Shown here: positions 54,708 to 64,000 of the stretch, in pieces
Layout: each line of letters begins with the position of its first letter
How positions within the stretch are numbered: the first letter of the stretch is position 1
From: Schizochytrium sp. TIO01
Lineage: Eukaryota; Sar; Bigyra; Thraustochytrida; Thraustochytriidae
Direction of reading: 5' to 3'
Assembly: GCA_004764695.1 (NCBI GenBank)
Contig: SMSO01000014.1
Span: 4,060,845 to 4,124,844 of the forward strand
DNA: 64,000 nt
Notes under the pieces: model-generated
Database searches by the model: none
Seen by the model: only the letters and a program-made list of their open reading frames with translations
Told to the model about the DNA's origin: nothing
Position numbers and translations under genes: made by a program

Positions 54708-55394
54708 TTAGTCACCACGAATACGCCTTGCAAGCTGAATATCGCGAACCATGAGAGTGACCCTCTTAGCGTGCAAGGCACAAAGATTAGCGTCGTGCAA
54801 GATACTGACCAAGTAAGCCTCTGCTGCCTCTTGGAGAGCAGTGAGTGCCTCGGATTGCCACCTGAATTCGTCAGTCTGTGTATATCGTTCTGTTTCCTCC
54901 TTCACTACACGTGCAAACGGCAATTTCTGAATGAGAAGTCCGGTGCTCCTCTGGTACTTTTTGATTTCGCGCAGAGCCCGCTCTCCAGGTCTGGCACGTT
55001 CATGGATTCCTTCCGAGTTCCGTCGAGGGTGCCTTCGCTTGCGTCTTTTTCGCATGGATTGAGATCCTCCTGAGGAGAACCTGCTCGAGGCGCCCGAGAC
55101 GAGCGTCCCCTTGCTTATCGCGCTCCCCGGAATGCTGCTTCTTGGCGTAGAGAAACCTCTCTTGCGGCGCATACGAGCATCATCCTCAGCGCTTGCGAGT
55201 GGTGTTACCCTTCTGCGAAAATCATCACGCACGCGTTCCTTTTCGCGGTCGCGAGCACTCCTCGGAGTCTCATGTCTGAGGTCACCATCATGAGCGTCAT
55301 CTTTTGAGGCAGCCTTCAACTTTGCTGCCTTTGCTTCCTCAGTGCGGGGCCTTCGCACGGGTGTGCTAAGCTCCTCCGCTTCGCTTTCCGACAT
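54708..55394 (-). CDS. CENH3: Centromeric histone H3 variant (CenH3/CENP-A)
   Basis: This intronless frame of 228 residues begins [15 protein letters not shown]. The C-terminal 85 residues are a clear H3 histone fold: [19 protein letters not shown] (alpha-N), PFARVVKEE (alpha-1), [17 protein letters not shown] (alpha-2) and [20 protein letters not shown] (alpha-3). Features point to CenH3, not canonical H3. The tail is about 140 residues, basic, Ser/Arg-rich and unlike the conserved ARTKQT tail. Loop 1 ([12 protein letters not shown]) has one residue more than H3. Trp replaces Phe at the start of alpha-2. The protein ends directly after RRIRGD. It replaces H3 in centromeric nucleosomes and nucleates the kinetochore. 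TP and SP sites in the tail may be phosphorylated. Confidence 0.92.
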   Translation of the reverse strand: MSESEAEELSTPVRRPRTEEAKAAKLKAASKDDAHDGDLRHETPRSARDREKERVRDDFRRRVTPLASAEDDARMRRKRGFSTPRSSIPGSAISKGTLVSGASSRFSSGGSQSMRKRRKRRHPRRNSEGIHERARPGERALREIKKYQRSTGLLIQKLPFARVVKEETERYTQTDEFRWQSEALTALQEAAEAYLVSILHDANLCALHAKRVTLMVRDIQLARRIRGD

Positions 55395-58300
55395 CCTCGC
55401 AAAAATCACTGCCGCCACGACCTCCTTCCGCAGCAACGCGAGTTATGGGTTTTGATTTCTTCAACTTTAATCAAAAGTTAAAAGTTCGTCCAAAAAAGTT
55501 GGGAAGAGTTTCATTAGGCTAATCATGATAAAACAACGAACGCTATTTCGTGAACCACAGTAGACTATTCGTGACTTCTAAAGCGAATGAACATAGACAG
55601 AGTTCTTAAAAGAAAGTGAAGACACCCGTCACCTTGGCCATGCGCTATGAGCCTATCTAGATTCCAGATAGCTGGTGTATAGGATTGAATATGGAAAGTG
55701 AACGGACGATGAAAACGGTCGATGCTCTCAGGTTTAGGTTCCTAGGATACAATGTCTGCATGGTTCTAGCCTTGTATGCATTCGGCTCCTCTATTATACA
55801 AGAACCTGACGGACCACGAATGCAAAAGTGCCAACTTCTACTTACTTAACCACCAAGTATGTCTTGAAGATCAATAAACAAAGTATCGTGTTCTGGTAGG
55901 TAGGTGTAATGTTGATGTTTTCCATTCCCCCCTTAAATACTCCTGAGGTAATCAGTCATACACTCCCGGGTCCATTTGCCAGATGGCACGCTTGGAATGG
56001 CGGAATACGTACAGTGTTTTGAATACCAAAGTTGATGTTATTCCTCAAGGTTTCTACCATGTACTGTGAATTGGGACCTCACAGAACGAAGAGATCAATA
56101 GTTCTCCCCCCCGGCCTTTTTGAAAAATAAAACAATACATAAAACCAATGATAATGATACAAACTTTGCTTGTTTGAGGTATGCAGGCTCATGGTTGCCT
56201 GGGGCTTAATGTAGAAACCTGGAGTAACAGGCAAAATCACTCTGTTGCGTTGAATTATTATTCGGTCAGGCAAAGAACGGGCATTATTAAAAACAATTGA
56301 AAATAGTTCTACAAGAGCGAATTTTATCGCCCATGGTGGCTGCTAGCTACCTAGCTACTAAGGTCTGGAATCTCCAATCCTCCGAAGTTGACAGGGAGAA
56401 CCATGCGAACAGAAGTCAAGGGTTGCATATGGCCCAGCATTCACCCCAACATTCATGGCGTGGCAGTTTATCTGCAAGCTGCCAAATGTTTTTAATTTAA
56501 AATAAAATTAAAAATAGTGCATGTAGTCCCTCCCCCCTTTTGATAAGCACATCAGCGCAGGGCCAATTTCTTCTCGTTGTTCTTGTTGTTCATGTTATTC
56601 TTTCCAAGTACAATACCTACTCGCCAGATTTCGATGATGCCTAAAACCATATTATGATGCTGAGCGCGAATAAAACGATCTCCTTGTTTCCTCCTCTTTT
56701 TCCTTCTCCTTCTTCATGCCTCAAGAATCGCAATCTCACGATGCTCAGACTCCCAGCAGTAGAGCCCAGCAGTACAGTCTGCGGGAACAACTGCGTGGGC
56801 ACCGTCAGCCTGCTCCTGGGAAGATCGCTCGCGACGGTGAGTTTTCACTCCGCAGTAGCGGTAGAAGTGAAGCGCTCATAGTAAAGAATAGCTGCAGTAC
56901 CAGCAGAAGTAGTAGATTTGGAAGAACCCAGATTCTTCAATCAACGTTTGCCTAAGAAGCTCATGACAGCAGACGTAGAAGAAGGCACCTCGCAGAACCT
57001 ACCTGCATACTTTGGTGTGGAGGAGTGATTATTTTGCTAAAACGAGGTCTATGTCTCCATTGCTTGCTTGCTTGAGCACACCTATCAAATGACTGAAGGC
57101 CTATTAAAAAACAAAACAAAAAAACAGGACTGGTGAGTGCGGTGAGCAAGGTAGACATGCATAACTTGTGCTGTTTGGCCACTCCCGTACCAGGCGGCAG
57201 AACGCTCGCCATAATTGCCATGGATGCCAAGAGCGCGGCTTGCTTGACAGTACCCCGTTACCTTAGGTGAAGCGGTTCAAGTTGTATTAGATTCAAGATT
57301 GACGATGAGACTCGCCAAGATAAAATAGACGCACCCACACAGGATACACAGTTGGCAACGCGAGTGAAGGAAACAGTTTGGTTGGGGCCACAGAGACTGA
57401 TGCACGAACTAGGTGAATGGCAAAGTCGAATGCAGAGATGGATCTGTCTGTTACTGTCACCCGGAGTTCTGTTGGGGAGGCTTTCGCAAGCACATTTAAT
57501 TTAAGATTTCCGCCAGTAAATTGCACAAGGTTAAGCTGGGAATCGACTGCCTCAAGCCAGCTCCTCCTCTTTGTCCCAGACAAACACCATTCTCCATTCC
57601 AGCAACCAGTCAGTCAACCACTCATTCAGCCGGCCACTGGGGCAAGAGCAAGAGCAGCATCCTTGCATCCACCAAAACAGACAAGACAAGCAAGCAACCT
57701 CAGTGCGCACAACATCCGCTGTGGCCGTCGATATAAACTTCGCCCGTCCTCTGCATCGTCATTATGTTCATCTGCGGCAGCACGAGTAGCGCCAGCTACA
57801 GCAGCAGCCGCTCACCAAGAGGCGCACGGGCACTAGGTCGTTTCGTGCACGCACATGGAGCGACAAAGCCAACTTGCGCGGCAAAAAAACCAGCCCCAAG
57901 CTCAAAGCGTACGGCACCTTCCTGCACCAGCAGGTGCCCAATTCCGCAGCGCTTCACAGCGATGGATGGCCAGGTGGCCATCCATCAGCGCCGCACCACC
58001 AACTCGCCAGAGCATGCACGCCAAACAGGAGTTGAAAAGCGACGCGTGCCGACTCTTGCTTGTTCTGCGGGCTCCGTGAAAGACCGCCCACACCGCGAGC
58101 TAGTTCGCCAGAGTGCATGAACGTACGTGTTTGTTTGTTTGTTTGTTTGTTTATTTGTGTGTTTGTGTGTGTGTGAGGGAGAGAAAGCTCGAAAGGGGAT
58201 ACTAATGTGGATTCGAGGTGCTTCCTGACCAAACCACGGAATGCTGGCTCGCTTCTTGGTTCTCGAACTGCGGCTGCTGGTGGAGCTGCTGTTGGAGGCG

Positions 58301-60782
58301 CTGCTGGAGCTGCTGTTGGAGCTGAGCTGGCGACTTAATTAATTAAGTAATTGCGTGGGTCCACTCGTGGAGTCTAACGCCTTGGGTCACGGATTCAGCT
58401 CCCACGTGGTCAGGATAACCAACGCATGTGCTCGGAGAGCTTTACAACATAGGACGGGGTAACCAAGCACCTTGGGAATCTCAAGAGACATGGCGACGAG
58501 GAGGCTCTGGAGTGTGAGCAGATCAGAGGGTTCAAGTTGACTTGCGATTCTTTCTCTGCTGGGCTGCTTGCTTTAAAGGGGACTGCTTTGTCTCCTGTCG
58601 TCGTAAAAGGTACCCGGTTGATTTTACAAAGTCAGTCATTTGACTTATGAATGCGCCTCTACTAAAGCGTCTGCTGCTCCTTCTTTTTTGTGAAAGTTAT
58701 AAATAAGTATGGCTTGGAGTGGCCACATTGCAGCATGCGTGCATATTATCAGACCACGTCCTCAGCAATGCGCGCTTTCGATAAACATAGATACCTTCGT
58801 CATGTCCATCCTCTCTTCTAGCTAGGTACCTCACGTATCATTTCTAAAAAACCGTCTCGAAAGTTGCCGGAGCTGCCTCCCGCTGCCTAATCATTTTTAA
58901 TGAAACGCACTCATCAAGAAAACGTGCAAACATCATAATTTGCCAAGTCGGCAATGCTCTTCAGCAAGTTTGATATTCTAGCGAGCGGAGGTCTCCTTTC
59001 GACTACTTTCTGATCCTGTATCCAGATTGATCTTAAGCGCAGAAGGAGCCTCGCAATCCCAGCCGCTGCCATGGCACGGCCTAACTCGTTCAATGCCCCC
59101 CACTCAGCCTTGGCAGCCACCTCTGCAGTGGATCTACTGCGTGCCAGGTCGTCTACTGAAGGGACTTTTTCTTTCCCTCTTTCCGCCAGTTCCTACGGAC
59201 ACCATAAACACGCAGCAAGCCCCTACCATAAACCTCTGCGCATTCCGCACGGCCACCCACGCAACCCCAAAAAGCACGCTCGTACCGCCAGCTACCTGTC
59301 ATCATGCCTGTCCTCTAGCCCTTCCCGCCCATATCAAACCAGTCGGTATTCCTTCGCCACAATTCTTCGCAGTCTCCAGCGCTGCGATATTGAACTCTAT
59401 ATATATCTTTCATTCGATATCGAGAGCTCCTCGTGCGCTACGAGTCGGCTAACCGGCCCTAACGCCCTGTGTCCTACTGCCCCTTAGCCAGGTCCTACGG
59501 GCAGCGCACTGCTGGCACTGCTGGCACTGGAGGCGCTACTGTTGGCGGAGCTGCTGGAGTAAGTAAGAAGCTGCTTCAAGGCACAGGAATGTACCGCTCA
59601 GGCCGAGACTGCTGCCTGTTGAGCAGCCACGGAGCGAGGGCTAGCTTGTTTGCTTATTCGTTCACCGGGTTGCTTCGTTGGCTCTTCAGGTTTCACTCAC
59701 TCACGCACTCACTCACTCACGCTCTGACTGACTGACTTAGTTTATCCTACCTGTGTTTCTAACATCTTTTTTATTGTTTTAATTTATTGTTTTAGTTTAT
59801 TGTTTTAATTTATTGTTTTAATTTATGAATTTATTTACTATTGTGTTTATTGAAGTAAGAGAAATATAATAAAATGCAGCTTATCACTATGAGAAAGCTG
59901 CTTTGGCTGCTGATGATGATGATAATAATATGCGAAAATAATAAAACAAAAAAAATTACTTACTCGGTAGAGTACGTCGGGCTGTTTATTCAGGTATTTA
60001 CCTTTCCTTTCAGGAGCCCAAGGGTCACTCCTCCGTGGTCTAACAGAGTGCGTGAAGGAAGGCTCCCTCCCATTGGTAGACAGGCTCTGCTGTTGGGCGC
60101 CAATGGGATTGAGGCTGATATCGAGGCCCGTGCTCATCTAATCACAGCAACCCTCGCTCAAAATATTGTGCGTATTCATTCTTCTGAAAGTTTATTTTAC
60201 TCTATTTCATTTTGTGAAAAAATGGCAAAATTTCGAGTTGTAAAATACAGCACTAAACGCATAATAACGCAGATACAGGCAACATGTCGCTTTGCTGGCG
60301 AACGAGACGGACCAGAATATCAGAACTCAGATGAGCATCCGCTCAAAGCTGCGAATCGGTCCTCTGAAGCGCCGCTATACCTCGAGAGCAACCAATGCGC
60401 AGGTCCTCTTTCGCTTCCTTTCAAGCTAACAACAATAACAGCCACCACCTACTATAGCGAGTGAGGTACGAAGAAGATATTAAGTTAAAAATAAACATAG
60501 AACTTATAAATAGATAAAATACTTGATAAGTAAATAAATAATTAAATAAATAAAAGAGGAATGGAATAACCTAAAAGCGAAAGCAGCTTCGTGGAGACCT
60601 GCCAACCTAAGTAGGTATCTACCTACTCACTCACTGCCTCAGCGGCGCTTCGAGCTCAAGAAGAAGAGCGCCCTCCTCGAAGTCCTGAAGAAAGCCAACG
60701 CGTTGCCTCTCCTCCTGCGATCTACTCTGCCCTTGCCAAAGATGTAGCTTCTCAAACAAACAATCCATTTCCTCTTCTCCCA
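55395..60782. other. Intergenic, only weak coding candidates
   Basis: No recognised gene is present in 5.4 kb. Weak hints: an exon-like frame starting MPQESQSHDAQTP at 56716 with a GTGAGT donor near 56839; a minus-strand frame at 57293-57583; and a plus-strand exon pair at about 59490-59570 and 60021-60170 (the second frame contains GRQALLLGANGIEADIEAR) with good splice sites but no known family. Simple repeats include GTTT (58129-58170), GCTGCTGGAG-like repeats (58258-58330), ACTC (59694-59722) and TTTATTGTTTTAA repeats (59770-59825). Confidence 0.4.
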
Positions 60783-60783
60783 C

Positions 60784-60965
60784 AAACAAACAAACAAACA
60801 AACAAACAAACAAACAAACAAACAAACAAACAAACAAACAAACAAACAAACAAACAAACAAACAAACAAACAAACAAACAAACAAACAAACAAACAAACA
60901 AACAAACAAACAAACAAACAAACAAACAAACAAACAAACAAACAAACAAACAAACAAACAAACAA
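60784..60965. repeat. (AAAC)n microsatellite
   Basis: About 45 perfect copies. The Phe-Val-Cys-Leu frames on the opposite strand are artefacts of the repeat. Confidence 0.96.
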
Positions 60966-61389
60966 ATAACTAATTATAATCAACTAAACAACTAAACAAA
61001 CGAACAAACAACGAAGAACAATAATAAACAGCTCCAGCGCAACCGAAGGCAGAAAGAAACAGCTGCAGAAGCGCCAGCAAAAGCCGCGAGGGCCTACGGA
61101 AAAGGAGCCTCTTCTGGCGCCTCGAGGCCTCGTGGTTGACCCCTTCCGCATCCTCTAACAGCCGCAGCGAGAGGTCCGTGTGGGCCACAGCGGCGCTGCG
61201 GATTTGACCCGAGCGCTCTTCTTCGCCACAGCGCAGACGGCCTCAGAGGAAAAGAGAAAGGGAGAGAGAGAGAGAGAGAGAGACTGCTTTACGCCCTTTC
61301 GCGCCGTTTGCTCTACTGTAGGGAGGGGTTTGCTCTACTGTACGGCGCCCGATTGTCTACTTTGGACGCGGTTTGTTTCACTACGCACA

Positions 61390-61889
61390 GCACGGGAACC
61401 CGCGTGGCCTGCAGCTCTCTCTCGTCCTCGAAACTGACTCGCGATGCTCGCGATGCTCGAGATGCTCGAGATGCTCGAGATGCTCGAGATGCTCGAGATG
61501 ATGGCAACGACGCCGACGAAAGAGTGGCCCAGTTGACGCGGCTGAGGCTGTCTTTGGTCGCAACTTCACAGAGCAAGCGAGGCAAAACCATGGAGGTGAA
61601 CATGTTACATTACATTACATTACATTACATACTGCGTTTTAAAGGACTGGAGACGACGAAACGATAAAATAGCGATGCCGGTCTGTGAAGCAATGAATGT
61701 ATACTTTCCGGAGAGCGTTGATCTTAGGCTTTGCAGGGATTGCAAAGGGTTTTGCGAAGAGTATTGCGGATTGTGATGCCGTTGATGACACGATCGTTGT
61801 TGGAGTTCGTCAACAGTCGTCGCATTGGCTGGCTGTTTGCATCCTTCTTTTGCATACTAGTGCAACTCGGTTTCAATCTCGTGTCGTGA
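61390..61889 (+). CDS. Possible 3' end of an unrecognised membrane-protein gene
   Basis: A plausible exon ends at 61595 (donor GTGAAC) and joins an acceptor at 61736 (TTTGCAG). The joined frame reads through GKTMEGLQRVLRRVL and then a hydrophobic segment (IGWLFASFFCILVQLGF) to a TGA at 61887. The upstream part includes the Arg-Asp-Ala minisatellite. No start exon or family is identified, and the left limit given here is approximate. A C-terminal membrane segment is the only structural hint. Confidence 0.25.
61443..61501. repeat. 9-bp GATGCTCGA minisatellite
   Basis: About six and a half copies. Read in the frame of the putative exon ending at 61595 it gives an Arg-Asp-Ala repeat. Confidence 0.9.
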
Positions 61890-62903
61890 TCAAGAAAGAG
61901 TATATCGACGCTCCTCAAGATGATGGTGATGATCTTGCGTTGAGTTGGTTGCATCTCTTTCTTTGGCGAGCGACGTTGTGCCTGTACATACATACATACC
62001 TATCTCGGATGACCTTCGCGTTCGCAACAACGATGAACTGTGATTTGATCATTTTGATCCTCTTCTTCGAAATCATCAAACAACGAAAGAAAGAAAGAAA
62101 GAAAGAAAGAAAGAGCTCGAACTTGGAAAGAGAAGAAGAGGATAGAAAAAGGAAGGAAGAAATTGCTTGCGGGTACTGCGGCGGTTAAGCCTTTCGGTAA
62201 GAGTGCCTCTCTGTGGATCACAGAGGGGAAAAACACCGTAGTAGGAGTACTAGGCGAAACTATGTACACACAGCGCCTCAGAGAGAATGAGAGGGAAACG
62301 GAGAAAGAACGAAAAAGCGCATATACTTCATTATCATTTATTGAATAAATTAAAAAAAATCAATATTGTTGAGCACATAAATTTCTTTTAATTGTTTGTT
62401 TTATAACTTGAACTCATACCAATAAAATAAATGAACTCACCTCAAGAGGACGGCTAGCCACACATAGGCAATACAGTACCACTGAGATGAGCGGCAAGAC
62501 TGGGGCTCATGTATGTTATTAATTGAAAATGCTAACTCTAATCTCAGCCATGATCGATGACCGCCTCTCCGATAGCTAATAATAACTAATCAGCACAGAG
62601 AAGAGCGGGCGCTTCGCAGTCTCTTCAACGTGTACCCATCGAAGCGCTCGATTGCTCAGAAGTAAACTTCTCCTCGACAGCACAAAACATTAGCAATTCC
62701 TGCCTTCTTACCTACCTACCACTCAGCGTAGCTAAGCCTTTCGTAACACTATATATTACGCTAGTGAAGGCTAGTGGGAATGCGGGGAATGATGCGTTGT
62801 TTTTTCCCTTGGGTGTTCGCAACGGGGAAGGGCAAAAAGAGTGCTAGAGTGTAGTAGGTGGGTCCTATGGAGTAGGAACTTGAAAAGAAGCTGATTTCTT
62901 TCT

Positions 62904-62934
<31 letters not shown>

Positions 62935-64000
62935 CTCTTTGTTTGTTTGAAGGTTAAAGAATTGAAAAAACGATTGTTTTGTTGGGTTGAACTTGAAAAT
63001 TAGAAATCGGTTTTGTTTGGATCATCATAGAATAAAAGCGGTAAATGATGAACAGCGAAAAGAGCTGTAATGCAGGAATGCATCGCGATGGTCACCAAAC
63101 TGTGCGCTCAGGGCGTGCGTGGAAAGACGGGAAAGAGCGGCGCTGCTTGAGGACAGGAGCGAAGAAGATATATATACTCTACTCCCTCGAAATTGAAAAC
63201 ACGCAAAGCTATGTATTAATGCTGTTGCTGCCAATCTTGTCTTGTTCTGATTGAAAATCTTTTCCCCTTATTTCAATGTAAATAATGACAATACTAATAA
63301 GAAGATGCGGAAAAGGAGAAATGAAAAAAAGCGATCGATCGTGATAAAAGTAGTAATAAATTTATAAATTCATTTTAAAATAAATAAAAGAGGAAAGAAA
63401 AAAGAAAGAGGAAAAGAAATAAAGAGAAAAACAAAGAGGCCCGTCGAGGCCACCGGCAGACGCGAGCGGCCACGGTCGTCGCGAGCAGAGGCAGGGTTGT
63501 CCGTCGGCGAGCCCCGAGCCCGCACTGGCGCCAGACCCCCTTAAATCCGCCGCACAGGCCGCATATAACCCCGCAAACGCTCCACCCTGTGACAAGGCCC
63601 GGGAATCGTCGATTTGGCGGCGATCTAGGTCCTCCTCCTCCTCCTCTTCTTCTTCTTTTGAAGTGACTCTTTCTCTTACATATACTATAATATTCGTGTA
63701 GCACAAGGCAGTCGCGAGGAGTTCGAGACACAGAACACGAGCACCAAGAGACGCTTTAGAGCACCCCAAAGGTGCTTTGCTTTACAGTCTAAAAGTGAAC
63801 AAATCTCTGATTTAAGGAACTGTTCCGAGGTGTAAACAAAAACAAACTCAGGAGCCGAGTTTCGCTCATCCAGGCAACAACTACGAAGGTCGAATAAGCC
63901 CGACTGCTTTAACGCAAAGAAGCTACGGCTACAGAATTTGGATCAACTTATTCAATCTTGAGGCAAAAGAGATCCGTGGTTTGTTTAATTCGATCGTTGA
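61890..64000. other. No gene recognised; simple-repeat-rich end of window
   Basis: The sequence contains GAAA (62085-62113), CTTT (62896-62936) and CCT/CTT (63632-63660) tracts and a GC-rich island at about 63440-63610. The frames through these are compositionally biased and unsupported. Any gene here would continue beyond the window. Confidence 0.45.

Noticed and set aside
54693-55073. Plus-strand frame opposite CenH3
   Set aside because: It is the complement of a clear histone fold and has no features of its own.
60631-60983. Phe-Val-Cys-Leu repeat membrane protein
   Set aside because: It is an artefact of the AAAC microsatellite on the opposite strand.

Overview
The window is eukaryotic nuclear DNA from an unidentified protist. 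Genes carry GT-AG introns (donors mostly GTAAGT, GTACGT or GTAGGT), use the standard stop codons, and lie on both strands, separated by AT-rich DNA full of simple repeats. A calcium-dependent protein kinase, a TIR-ended LRR-ROCO gene and LRR genes with one exon per repeat fit best with a SAR-group organism, perhaps a stramenopile. That placement is inference; no lineage marker is present. All exon models were read by eye from splice sites and reading frame.

Left half (2.8-36.8 kb): a cluster of leucine-rich-repeat (LRR) genes in which nearly every 28-residue LRR is one 84-nt exon with phase-2 introns on both sides. Gene B (minus, 11598 to 2787) has 20 such exons. Gene A (minus, 27457 to 15205) has 24 and ends in one large exon encoding Roc GTPase, COR and TIR domains. 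A and B share their first exon and upstream DNA. Relic LRR exons lie at 13.1-13.8 kb and 28.7-28.8 kb. A broken kinase-like gene (minus, 29.7-30.9 kb) is followed by two more divergent genes with the same modular plan, gene C (plus, 31447-33876) and gene D (minus, 36768 to 34044). In gene B the exon-intron units (about 389 bp) are almost identical in introns and exons. They differ freely in a 3-nt window before each intron and a 6-nt window after it. These encode the three exposed residues of the LRR beta-strand, so the array looks like a set of interchangeable recognition modules. An immune or self/non-self receptor role is inferred.

Right half (39.9-55.4 kb): ordinary, mostly single-copy genes. 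These are a DUF829/TMEM53-like alpha/beta-hydrolase protein, a CDPK with an unusually long linker, a Bud32/PRPK (KEOPS) kinase, a large acidic tail-anchored protein, an ARMC1-like protein, an inositol/bisphosphate-nucleotide phosphatase and a centromeric histone H3 variant (CenH3). From 55.4 kb to the end I see mainly simple repeats and only weak coding candidates.
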